Source: Datnioides undecimradiatus (taxonomy: Eukaryota > Chordata > Actinopteri > Lobotiformes > Datnioididae). Taken from it: a stretch of DNA of 64,000 nucleotides. The notes beneath the pieces were generated by a model. The model did not search any database and had not been told where the DNA came from. It saw only the letters and a list, made by a program, of their open reading frames with translations. Position numbers and translations under genes: made by a program. Of this stretch, positions 11,740 through 21,309 are shown piece by piece. Every line of letters starts with the position of its first letter. The stretch's first letter is position 1. The DNA lies in contig WARS01000010.1 in assembly GCA_008933995.1 (NCBI GenBank), positions 13,484,996-13,548,995 of the forward strand, read 5' to 3'.

Positions 11740-14700
11740 TTAACATGACGAGGTATAAAATGCATTACCGGAATAAACCCTGCCTCGCACCGTCCTTACA
11801 GCAGCATATTTACAATTGTCTGACTTTTGCTAAAACCCAAATATGTAGAAATGTTACCAGGCAGCAAAGTTTGCAAATATTATATTCATGCAACGTGTAA
11901 ATGATGGGGAAATAGTTCCGCTTTTACATGAGCTTCGCACGAACAAACAGGTACGTCCCCTTCTGCGGCCGCCGGTCATTTAGCAGCAGCTCCACCCACA
12001 CATCGACCCGAGGGCTCTGAGTCCCTCTCCACCCTGCTGCGCTGGACTCTGGTGCTCCCCCTTTGGGACGAGATCAGAGTCTGGATGCAAAATACAACGT
12101 GCGCGTATTCTAATTTCTCATTACAATCCGTATCATTGCAATAACAAACACGTGGCACCTGTGATGGGGGCTCTCCTGGCCCGGCTGCAGCTACTGCAGG
12201 TCACATTTTCAACATAACAAGGACACATTCTAATGCAAAGTTGGATGACGCTCACATCACATCACGTGTGTTTGCCTACAGTATCTGCCTACTAGAAAAT
12301 CAACATGTCCTGGGGCACGAGGCAGGTGTTTACTGTATTCAACCTAAATCATGAGCCTTCCTTGATTTTGTTGAAAGTTTCTGTTGCCTATATCGACCGC
12401 ACAGTGGATCTGCAGAGACGGGGCTCAGGGTGATTAGTATGGCGCGCTACACCTCCTGCTTTAGTCCTCATCCGTCTCATGACTGTCATCTTGGACAGTA
12501 ACTGTTGATTCCAAAAATGTAACCTGCATATAAAAATGCTCCGCTCTCACGTTTTAACAAAACGCTTTTTAAGCCACAGAAGTGCTGCACAGGCTCTCCA
12601 GCGCGCTCCTCCATCCGATCGTCAAATCCGTAAAACAGAAGCGCTCGTTTTCCTGTTCTTTGTGTCTTTTGACATCTGTCTTTTGGCCTTTTGTGGATCA
12701 CCCATCCGAAAATAACAAAAACAGTCCCCGGGCATGCGGCAGAATATCAAACACCGCCACATAATCATGTGTAATCACGCCCCGCTCCACCGCCGTGCGC
12801 GGCAGAAAACTGCAGCCAAACTGCCGCGCAGAGTGATGACCCGCCGCCGCCACGGCAATCTGCTCATGTTCTGTAACAGCAAATGTTTAGCTCACACTCG
12901 CGCTCCACCATCGCTCTCCTCCTCTCTGTGTATCTTTACTCTTTGACTTGAATCAACAGCATCACGAGTGTGGCAAATCCCGTCAGCGGCGTGAATCCTC
13001 TTTGTCATGGAGGTGTGAATGTTTTGTCTCCGTCTCCCTGTGTTTTTGCATAATTATGAACTGGCAGCGTGTCATTTATAATCGGAGAGGAGAATCATTT
13101 ACCACTTGTGGAAGCTTGAGCCAAACAGCGGCTTCCTGTATTGACATGTTTGTTTGTTTCCCTCTCTGTCTCTCTGTAATCCATGTCCTGCGCTCTCACA
13201 GAACTTGAAACGAGCAGGAATGCAGCAACAGGAACACCGTGAACATCTCTCTCCTCCGACTCACATTTGATTTGTGAAAACCTGATGGATGAATCATATT
13301 TTCATTTATTCTTTATCATAAAACAAGCCTGCATGCTATGTCAGCTGAGTGAATTCAACGAATCCTCAGTCCAACTCCTGCTACTGTCAATACTACTCAT
13401 CAGACCAAACGTGGTTTCATCCACAGATTAAAATAGTCCCTTATACGTTATCCCCTCATCTTTGAGTCGTGGTCAACGTCGCTGCTTTGCAGCTCAATCT
13501 ATGGTGTTTGCTTATAACCAAGTGATCATTTGCCCCCAACCCTGACTGCTGTGACCCTAAACTAGTGTTTGAGCAGACACGGGGTTTTCCAAATAAATCC
13601 CAAATGATGAAAAATGATTCCGGAGGATCAGTTTAGAAGGTTCTGAACTGGAGAACGATCACATTGGACCTTGTGTATCTCAACATCTCTTAAGCTCCTA
13701 AAGAAATATTACTGCTGGAGACCTGAGTGTCTTCGCAGACACCAAACGTGCTGACGTTTTGGGGAAATGTCTCTCGAGTGACGCACATTGAGAATGTTTC
13801 TATTTGATGAACAGTGATAAAACACTGTGACCTCGTCAGATCAGATGTACTGCGCATAAAGAATCCAGGTCCGTGTTAAAATCGGGTTAAAGCCATGAAA
13901 TAAAGCGTGAAATCAAGAAATGGATCAAACAGATCCAGGATGAAAAACAAAAGAGCCAATGAAACTGGACCCTGCGTGTGCGTGTGCATGTATTGATGAC
14001 TGTGTCTCGGACATTAATTCAGATTAGTTCTGGTGACCTCCAGTTGGGGATTGTGTACAAATTAGCGCCCCTAGTTTTGAAATCCATCAACCTCACAGGC
14101 AACTTTTTATTTGTGATCAGAGGCGCTGAGAGCCTCACAGTCATATTCAGGTTTGTAGATTTGTTGAGGCTTGGGGGCAGAGATCCTGGGTCAGTCATTG
14201 TGTGATCGTATGCATATTATATTTCCCACTGTCTCCATGATCTTTTTTGTATTGCGATCTAATCTGGTTCCTATTCCATGGAATACTGTTGGGGTGCGGG
14301 TTGTCCATGAATTCTGAGTCCAGGCACCCCACATACATGAAAACAGACCCATGCATGAAAGGTGAAAACTTAGATCACAAGACAAAGAAAGTTGAGTTTC
14401 CAGGACCCAAAGTGTACAGCTGAGGGTCCTTCAGGGTGTTCAGGGTGACCTGTGGGTGACGTCGGACAGAAGCGTTTGAGGGAAGTCTCTAAATCAGCTA
14501 AATAAACTTAATAATTACAAAGTGGGACACAGGATATAGTTCACCTCAGTGAGGATGAATAAGATGGGGCCATCAGCCAGAAGCCAGGACCTGCTAACAT
14601 ATGGTCTGGGCATGTTGGGTAATCAAGGCTCTGTGGGAGAAGGTGACCCCTCTTCCCCTGTGGTCTTCCTGAACCACACGGTCACTGGGGGATCCTGGAC

Positions 14701-15634
14701 CGCGTCTCTCTGACTACTCAGCTCAGGGCTCTTGGCCCAAACATCACAAAACAGCCATTAAACACTGTTTGCATGACAGCCAGCGGACATACTGCGCTGC
14801 ACTGGAAGTGTGCAGATTCACCGGACGGCGATGGGAGGTTGAGGTGTTGTCTGGACGTCTCTGGACCACGGTGAGACACTGCGAGCGGTCCGCGTGGTTG
14901 GACTGTGGTGGACCGCCTCTGCTGTGCACAGGTACGTTTATATCATTTTTCTATTAAATAACATTGATGTTTCATATCCAACGTCACATAACCCTGGATT
15001 CTACATTCTAGCACACTATCACTGGGTTGTCTGTGTATTGTGCATGTTTGTAACTTTTTGGTGAAACATAATCAGCGAATAAATAAATAAAGGTGTGATG
15101 TAATTCGATTACTTCTCAATTTCTCTTTGTACTTTATTAGAATAAACTAAACGCCATATTCAAGGTGCGTTTAGCGGTTTGTACGGGGAGCTGTCTGGCT
15201 GTGGGGATTTTTAATGTTTAAAGTGTTGCTGCGATATGACTGAGAAGCCTCCAAACAAACAAACAGAAACCTCCATAATTCAGTCTCACTGTAGAATACT
15301 CATTTGTGAAGTTGAGACCGGATTCAGGGTTGTTGAGAGTTGACGATAAAGTATCCACCCACCCATCCACCCGACACTTGCTTCTCCTTCCGCCTGCACT
15401 ATTTCTTCGGGAAACTGCTGCTGTCTGTTTTCTCGACATTCCTCTTTTCATGTCAGCCTTTTCAAAGATGCAGCGACTCTTGCTTCTCGCGCGCGCCGCT
15501 CATATTTGCATACGTATTTGCATTCTAAGACATCGCGCTCATTTCCTCTAAATTTTCGGGAGACCAGCTGCTTCCCAAGCAGCATCTCTCTCGCACAGTC
15601 TTGACTCTGTTCCCATTCAAACTGCAACACTGCA

Positions 15635-15636
<2 letters not shown>
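11740..15636. other. Non-coding stretch with no recognised feature
   Basis: The reading frames here are short and unrelated. The expected third vstm2a exon (a segment like GTKISTV..DISHKL..DEGLYECRV on the minus strand) was looked for and not seen. Moderately CpG-containing DNA occurs at 12720-12920. Confidence 0.45.

Positions 15637-15675
<39 letters not shown>
15637..15675. repeat. (AC)n microsatellite
   Basis: About 19 AC units, the first of a cluster of dinucleotide arrays around the vstm2a 5' end. Confidence 0.97.
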
Positions 15676-15676
<1 letters not shown>

Positions 15677-15874
15677 CGGCTTTCATTTCAAGCAGCCCTC
15701 CCTGATAAGAAATGTGGGTAACAATGTGATGTCTGCATCAATAGGCCACTTCAGCCCAACATCCAAGAGTCACGTGGGATCAAACCGACATCAAAGCCTG
15801 GCCGACGCCACTATGAGAGCCCGGCAACAATGGAACAATAATTAAAGCCACATGGATATCCAGCCACCCCCCTG

Positions 15875-15875
<1 letters not shown>

Positions 15876-15917
<42 letters not shown>
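15876..15917. repeat. (CA)n microsatellite
   Basis: About 21 CA units, 200 bases after the previous array and in the same orientation. Confidence 0.97.
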
Positions 15918-15921
<4 letters not shown>

Positions 15922-16189
15922 TACACTCATATCTCTTTTCCTCTTTGTCACCAAAATAGAAGGAGCACCGTTTGATGTCTGTCATGACAATACACCGGCC
16001 CCGCCGAATCTTGACAAGCAGCTACCTGCCATACAATATGTAAGCAAGTCATTTGCATCCATCTGAGTGCGGTAAACAACGTTTGGACGCTCGGCAATAC
16101 ATAACCAAAATGCCAGAGCACTTCCAGTGCACCGTTTAATGAGGCAATATACAAGAATATGCTTTGACTGCATTGATTCAGCCACTCTT

Positions 16190-16310
16190 TATCCATTCGT
16201 GAATAGTCAGGCTCATTTACTTCATTTATTATGTAATTAATATCCAGAACCAGCTCTTTTTTCTCGCTGGTCCTTGATTAATGTTCTTGTTTTTTTTTCT
16301 TTTTGCTTGA
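16190..16310. promoter_or_regulatory. Possible conserved block downstream of exon 2 (intron 2)
   Basis: AT-rich, non-repetitive sequence with homeodomain-type cores (TATGTAATTAATAT, TTGATTAATG) just inside intron 2. Weak, appearance-based call. Confidence 0.22.
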
Positions 16311-16793
16311 TGGGACTGCTCTGTGCTCAGGGTATGGATGGATTATTTTAACTGTTTGAGGGAAAGAAGGGGGATTTAAAGCAAAACGTATCAAGTCAAA
16401 TCAGAAAACGACATCCACGGCTTTGGGAGAACTGATATTAAAGTCCTGCCTGTGTGTGCATGAAATCTACCGGTGGATCAGAGGAGTTCGGACCCAGACA
16501 GCAGTTTTTAAAAGCGGCTGACCGCGCGTTGACTTGCTGATCACTTCAAGGCCGCAGCCGGGGCTCTGTGAAGGTCACAACATGTAGTTGCTTGTAAGAA
16601 AATAGGTCAATAAAAAGTTCCGCCGCGCGCGCCCGTCATTGTCTCCCGGGCCGCTATTCAAAGCGCGACGCCGGGGACACAAGGCGCTTGCGCGTAATAG
16701 CGGATACTTGTTGGATGCCCTTATTCCCTTTATGAGTGGGTGTGCTTAAAACATATCTCGCACAGCTCTTGATGTGGAAAGGGGAAAGAGGAA

Positions 16794-16820
16794 GGGGGGG
16801 GGTAAAAAAAAAAAAAAAAA
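16794..16820. repeat. G9/A17 homopolymer tract next to the exon 2 donor
   Basis: On the plus strand a run of nine G (16794-16802), one T and 17 A (16804-16820) abuts the vstm2a exon 2 donor. In the transcript this reads GTACAAGGGACC, then U17, then A and C9, starting about a dozen bases inside intron 2. Confidence 0.9.
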
Positions 16821-16832
16821 GGTCCCTTGTAC

Positions 16833-16999
16833 CTCTTCAGCATCGACGTCCTCCTCGCTGTCAGTGGGTTCCGGCGCTTTGACGAACCACCACTGGATCT
16901 CCAAATACACGGACGCGGTTCCGCTCTGGAAAGCGCACGCCATTTCTATGTTTTGTCCCTCTTTAACCGTCATGTTGGAGGGCAGATCCGTGAAGCGAC
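16833..16999 (-). CDS. vstm2a: vstm2a coding exon 2 (N-terminal half of V-set Ig domain)
   Basis: This exon carries the opening strands of the V-set domain. Preceded by a pyrimidine-rich acceptor ending GCAG (17000-17003), it reads in phase after exon 1 (G|GT, Gly) for 167 bases and ends in phase 0 at GAAGAG|GTACAAG. Visible landmarks are RFTDLPSNMTVKEGQN, an N-glycosylation sequon NMT, the B-strand cysteine in EMACAFQSG, and ASVYLEIQWWF with the C-strand tryptophan. An acidic stretch (DSEEDVDAEE) follows and matches the acidic loop of mammalian VSTM2A. AFQSG-ASVYLEIQWWF is typical of VSTM2A rather than VSTM2B or VSTM2L. The second Ig cysteine, expected in exon 3, is not in the window. An ATG inside this exon is internal, not a start. 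Oddity: the donor is followed within 14 bases by T17 and then a C run. Confidence 0.93.
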
Positions 17000-17079
17000 C
17001 TGCGGACGAGAGAAGGGGCGGGAGGTGGAGCGGAGTGGGGTTTGGGGGGGGGATATATGATGGAAGACAGTTGTGTGAT

Positions 17080-17083
<4 letters not shown>

Positions 17084-17111
<28 letters not shown>
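17084..17111. repeat. (GT)n microsatellite in vstm2a intron 1
   Basis: Fourteen GT units on the plus strand, about 90 bases upstream of the exon 2 acceptor in transcript orientation. It is opposite in strand to the CA array at 17269-17295. Confidence 0.97.
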
Positions 17112-17268
17112 GACGCAAAGATCTGAGGCGACCCATCAATGAATCACTTTAATGGTCTGCTCGGTGGCCGCGGTCGTGAGCGCGGCGCGGGCGGACGCGG
17201 CCGCGGCAGCTGTGTTATTGAAAGCGAGCGCTCCATAAAGGTGCGTTCTTGTTTTAATTGAAGAAAGG

Positions 17269-17315
17269 CACACACACACACACACACACACACACCAACA
17301 TCCCCCCCCCCCCCC
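17269..17315. repeat. (CA)n microsatellite plus C14 run in vstm2a intron 1
   Basis: About 13 CA units (17269-17295) are followed by a run of 14 C (17302-17315). Together with 17084-17111 it forms an inverted dinucleotide pair within one intron. Confidence 0.95.
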
Positions 17316-17719
17316 GTCACAGATACTGACGCGTCTTCATCTGGAATTTACATAACGCACAGTCGCACCGTGGCTACATTATTCTGACATTTAATTACGC
17401 GCAGGTTGATGCTTTAATGGGAGGGTTTTTTTTTTCTTTTTTCGATTCCCCGCTCCGTTCCTGCTCCCAGTCGGACTCTTTGCGACCGCGATTAAATACT
17501 AAATAAACTTGACTGTCCCCAGAATGAGGGCACAACGCAGGAAAGCACGAGCAATAATAAATGAGTTCGGTTCGGCGGAGGCTAAAATGGGATAACAGCC
17601 CAAAAGCAGAGAGCGGTGGCGGCGGCAGGAAACAGAGCGGGGGGATGTTGGTGCACACGCAAACTTTCACACCTAAGCGTGATTTCAATCCCGCATAAGA
17701 AACTACAGCCGTGTTCAGA

Positions 17720-17729
17720 CTATTTATAG
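17720..17729. promoter_or_regulatory. MEF2-type site / TATA-like element in intron 1
   Basis: CTATTTATAG fits the MEF2 consensus YTA(A/T)4TAR exactly. On the minus strand the same bases read CTATAAATAG, a good TATA-box match. It lies in CpG-rich intron 1, so it could be an intronic enhancer site or an alternative promoter element. A single short match is weak evidence. Confidence 0.3.
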
Positions 17730-17844
17730 GGCTGTGCGCATTCGTCGGTGAGGTCTGAGGATGCGGGGAGATCACACAGGCAGTTCGGAAGTGCGGTCTC
17801 GTGAGATGGAGACAGGGCAGACGGAGCGAGGACCGTCGCTTTCG

Positions 17845-17884
17845 GCGCCGCGGACAGCCGCATGCATGCAGCTGTCCGCGGCGC
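17845..17884. repeat. 40-base near-perfect palindrome in vstm2a intron 1
   Basis: Fourteen-base arms GCGCCGCGGACAGC (17845-17858) and GCTGTCCGCGGCGC (17871-17884) are exact reverse complements. The 12-base centre is itself palindromic over GCATGCATGC (17860-17869), so only one C/A pair in the whole element fails. The stem is about 85 percent GC and would fold strongly in RNA or extruded DNA. It lies inside the CpG island. Confidence 0.9.
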
Positions 17885-18342
17885 TCGGGTCTGCGGCCGC
17901 TCGCTCACTTTTCACGGCCGGAGCCTCTCCGAAGAAGTTGCGTCTCTTTTTAACGGCCAGCCTGTCGCCTGGCGTCGGAGAAAACACGAGGAAAAAAAAC
18001 ATCCACGCGATGTGAAATCACTTGATTTCAAACAATCACCAGTTGCATTTTTTTTCCTCCTCACCACGGGGTAAAAAAAAACCCACACACACGCCACCTT
18101 CTTCATCTTTCACCGTGCGCACGCTTCTCCCCTCTCCTTCTTTATTAACGTCCATCACACTTAAAACATTTCCGCCAAAACGGGCTCATTTAATGCCTTT
18201 TTCCCCCCCTCGCCGCAAAGGCTGCGCACTTTTAACACTTTCTCCCCACCGAGCGGCTCCCACCATGCAGGGGCACCGAGCCCGACAGCGATGACACCGA
18301 GATACACGGTGCGTTAAAGAAAAAAAAACACGCAGTTCTTAC

Positions 18343-18421
18343 CTTCAAAGGAGAACCCGAACTGCACACAGAATCCGGCTAAGAAAACAAATCCAACAGT
18401 ATCATGAGAGGTCCACATCAT
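18343..18421 (-). CDS. vstm2a: vstm2a coding exon 1 (start codon and signal peptide)
   Basis: First coding exon of V-set and transmembrane domain-containing protein 2A, an Ig-superfamily protein that enters the secretory pathway; the mammalian protein is reported as secreted and linked to adipocyte commitment. Two tandem ATGs (18419-18421 and 18416-18418) open the frame, as in the human protein, which also begins MM. The exon encodes 26 codons plus one base. It contains a hydrophobic signal-peptide core (VGFVFLAGFCVQFGFSF) resembling the mammalian VGFVF segment. A good donor, GAAG|GTAAG, follows at 18342-18338, and the phase-1 end joins exactly to exon 2. The first ATG has G at -3 and the second has A at -3. 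Family assignment rests mainly on exon 2; this exon is supported by position, phase, the MM start and the signal-like core. Confidence 0.85.
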
Positions 18422-18900
18422 TCCAGAATAGAGGGGGTGATCTCTTTACATCAGCCGAAGGAGGGAAAAAGACGAATATCTCCCCCCCAAAAAAAACACC
18501 CCAGCCTGCACACCAGCAAAATCAAACAGTTGCTGGGCGAGCGTGTTGAAACGGAGATTGCCGAAGGTGGAACATGCTGCAAAACTACAGCTTATCGTTG
18601 CCGAAGTTCTCTCTTTCCCCCGTTTTTTTCTTTTCTTTATTCCTCTCGCTGCCTTCTCCGCGGGAGAGACTGTCGACTGCTTGGCTGAACTGAAGTCTGT
18701 GAAATAACCGGGCTGCGGTCTTCGTCTGCGCTACCGGAGAGACGTCAGTCTAGTGGATCACTGTGGCATCCACACACACTCCACGCACCTCTGCAAATCT
18801 AGTCCGCATCCGGCCCCGTTGCTGTCACCTTGACCGCGCATTTCAGCCCCAGACGCGAAGCAGTGCGTCTCGGTCGCGGGATCTTTGTTTTGATTTTGAT
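18422..18900 (-). promoter_or_regulatory. vstm2a 5' UTR and core promoter region
   Basis: This is the sequence immediately upstream of the start codon on the minus strand. It is CpG-containing and no TATA box is visible on the minus strand, which suggests a dispersed, CpG-type promoter. The transcription start cannot be fixed from the sequence. Long A- and T-runs (18481-18497, 18899-18926) interrupt it. Confidence 0.5.
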
Positions 18901-19018
18901 TTTTTTTTAATTTTTTTTTTTTTTTGGTTTGTGGTGGGATTTTTTTTATGCGAAATGTGTTTTAAAGGCCCCGGAACAAACCCACTTATTAACAAAGACA
19001 AACAAGAAGCACGGAACC

Positions 19019-19021
<3 letters not shown>

Positions 19022-19054
<33 letters not shown>
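19022..19054. repeat. (AC)n microsatellite
   Basis: About 16 AC units roughly 600 bases upstream of the vstm2a start codon. T-rich tracts at 18899-18926 and 18942-18948 lie nearby. Confidence 0.97.
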
Positions 19055-19055
<1 letters not shown>

Positions 19056-19254
19056 CTTAAATATTGTACGGCATAAAGAAGCGTGCGTGCTTAGCGTGGG
19101 TGTGTCTAACTCCTGAGCACCCATGCAGTCAGGGGCCACTTAGAGCCCGTCTTAGAGCCTATAAAACAATATAGCAGCATTAGATGGGAGCAAACAGAGA
19201 TGGGGGTGGGGTGGGGAGGAACGGGGGTAAACCGGTGACCCGACAAGTGCAGGG

Positions 19255-19430
19255 CAAGCACAGCATGTCCTGAGTCATTAAGAGGGAAGAGGCCCTGCTG
19301 GAGCGTTATTAGTCTCCTGGGCAGACTCAAAACACTTTGCCCTTTGTTGCAATGGGCAGAAATGGTGGCGCTCCTAATATTTGCTCTTAATTGATTCAGG
19401 GGCCAATCAGGGATCATCCTTCCGGGACCA
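19255..19430. promoter_or_regulatory. Candidate conserved upstream regulatory block
   Basis: Non-repetitive sequence about 0.9 kb upstream of vstm2a with an uninterrupted run of factor-like motifs, including CCTTTGTTGCAATGGG (SOX-type core), GCTCTTAATTGATTC (homeodomain core) and GGCCAATCAGGG (inverted CCAAT box). No coding frame. It could be a proximal enhancer; conservation was not tested. Confidence 0.35.
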
Positions 19431-20455
19431 GCACTCTTCTCTCTTCCGCCAGCACCACGTGTCTGCGGGCAGAGGTATTATTAAAGCGACTGGTCCAAAG
19501 TCAGCCGGATGATCACCGGTCCCCCGCCGCCTCCCGCCTCACAGCAGACTCAAGAAACTCACTCTGAGCGTCAGAGTTACACCTGGTAACATGTCCAGAT
19601 GATTACACTGAGGCTCATGGTGAACTAATATAGCTTGGTGTCAGAGTGCAAGAGCAATTCAAAGCGGAAGGAGTGATAAACTGTGAATATTACATGTTTT
19701 TAATGTTTCTTTCTGATGTTGCCACATCAGTCTGGCTCCTTCCTGCGGCGCACGCCTCCTCAATGAGAAGTGTTTGAAACAGCCATCATCCTCGGCCTAT
19801 CTGTAGCTTCATTGCTAGCGTTTGCTGCCAACCGGTTATTGATTTTTGGACCGGACATCCTGCCTTCAGGGCAAAGCAACGAGGGATGACATGCAGGAGA
19901 AATGACATGATCGTTGCGGGAAGAACTCCATCCTCAGGACCACAGAGAGAAGGTCCGCTCGCTGCGATCGATCCTCACGCTGATTCCCACCTGGACGCAG
20001 CTCCAGTGTCCTGGGATCAGAACATTCAGCTGAAGGTCACGTGATGCTCCAGCAGTTTGAGTCTGAGAACCGTAATGATTGTTTTCCTAAGTTATAACCT
20101 TTTTGATATGAATCCCCTCTTTGTAAAATCGCGGACAGTGTTCTCTGAGGCATCGCTTTGCTACTGATATCAAAGATCAATACAGAAACCAATAACCCTT
20201 TTAACGTGTAATGTAACGTGAAAAATACGAATGAGCCCTTTAATTCTCAACAGTCACTCCTTTGGCTTTCGGGCTGAATGGAGGAACATCAGATGTGCTC
20301 AGATGGAGCTCAGACAGCCACACGCAGGAGCTGTCCGCGGTGCTGAAATCACTGTTCACTGTCCACAACCGTGCACACAGCGAGGAGATGTTAACAGAGC
20401 AACAGCATGAACCTCAGAGACCTTTTAAAATCTGAATGAACATATCATGCATATG

Positions 20456-20479
20456 CACACACACACACACACACACACA
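20456..20479. repeat. (CA)n microsatellite
   Basis: Twelve CA units, 110 bases from an oppositely oriented GT array. Confidence 0.96.
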
Positions 20480-20589
20480 GAAGAACACAGAACACTTGGA
20501 GTCACGTTCGCTCCTGTTTGTTGGAGGCGACGGAGGTGTCACTTCCGCCAGCAGTGACACATAAATGCTGTGTCTGCTCAGGTGCATTC

Positions 20590-20615
20590 TGTGTGTGTGT
20601 GTGTGTGTGTGTGTG
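20590..20615. repeat. (GT)n microsatellite
   Basis: Thirteen GT units. With the CA array at 20456-20479 it could pair into a stem if transcribed. Confidence 0.96.
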
Positions 20616-21089
20616 CGCGAGACGAGAAACTGACTCACCCCTGCAGACGACATCCGAAAGCTATCCAATCATCTGTGTGCAGGCTGCAACCATAGCAAAG
20701 TGCAACTCTCACAAAACGTCCTGAAGACACACTGGAGCAGATTCTGCTGTGATCGCGGATCATTTGTCAATCGTATTGAAATCGTATTGAAAAAAAACTA
20801 CTTAATTAATATTTCTGAAAAAATATTTATAATATTTTTTTTCTCAAAAGGTAGAGAATTCAATCAAATCAAATGATTAAATATTAATTTTCACTTTTAA
20901 AAACCAAACCTGAACCTTCTAAAGGGGTGCTGATTACCCTTTAATTTATTAAAGGCTAATTAAGTAGAATTAAGATCATTAGAAATATAATTCTTAAATA
21001 TAATTACAAAGTTAGCGTGTCATTAAGGTGCCAAACCAAATCGTGTAACATAGCTGCAACATTGGAACTGTCACTTTAACCAAAAAAGT

Positions 21090-21135
21090 TCCCTTAAAGG
21101 GACGTGACACTTACTTAGGGATCCCTTAAAGGGAT
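21090..21135. repeat. Duplicated interrupted palindrome TCCCTTAAAGGGA
   Basis: The 13-mer TCCCTTAAAGGGA occurs at 21090-21102 and again at 21122-21134, 32 bases apart start to start. Related CCCTTTAAT/TTAAAGG strings lie at about 20937-20953. This may be a transposon-end relic or a regulatory repeat. Confidence 0.55.
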
Positions 21136-21261
21136 GATATAATTTATTATTTTTATCTTTTACATGGTGAATCCCCTAAACTCTGCAGATGATCCATCAA
21201 AGCTTAGAACTTCCTGATCTGTCGATACCATCAGCTCAGCTGTCCATTTCTTCTCCTAGTC

Positions 21262-21263
<2 letters not shown>

Positions 21264-21307
<44 letters not shown>
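21264..21307. repeat. (GT)n microsatellite
   Basis: Twenty-two GT units, the longest of the arrays clustered around the vstm2a promoter. Confidence 0.97.

Positions 21308-21309
<2 letters not shown>

Larger units (their letters stand above)
17000..18342 (-). other. vstm2a: vstm2a intron 1
   Basis: Phase-1 intron of 1343 bases with GT (18342-18341) and AG (17001-17000) ends. It is CpG-rich, including a very GC-rich patch at about 17161-17210 and the 17845-17884 palindrome. It also holds an inverted pair of GT and CA arrays and a MEF2-like element. Several frames of 60-126 codons cross it on both strands, but they share no protein-like features and reflect the high GC content. Confidence 0.85.
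16480..18900. promoter_or_regulatory. CpG island spanning vstm2a exons 1 and 2
   Basis: CpG dinucleotides and GC content rise sharply compared with both flanks. Dense patches lie at 16500-16700, 17160-17230, 17570-17660, 17800-17960 and 18530-18860. Such islands usually mark the promoters of developmental or neural vertebrate genes. The edges are estimated by eye; a CpG observed/expected plot would set them. Confidence 0.7.

Noticed and set aside
16746-16973. Minus-strand frame starting at an internal ATG of vstm2a exon 2 and running past the donor
   Set aside because: The real exon starts upstream at the 17000 acceptor and ends at the 16833 donor. The tail with poly-Phe is intronic.
17161-17215. 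Very GC-rich patch suggesting a separate coding exon
   Set aside because: No frame with splice ends and protein-like residues fits. It is intronic CpG-island sequence.
19158-19164. TATAAA near the vstm2a promoter
   Set aside because: It is on the plus strand, opposite to the gene, and no plus-strand gene or exon follows it.
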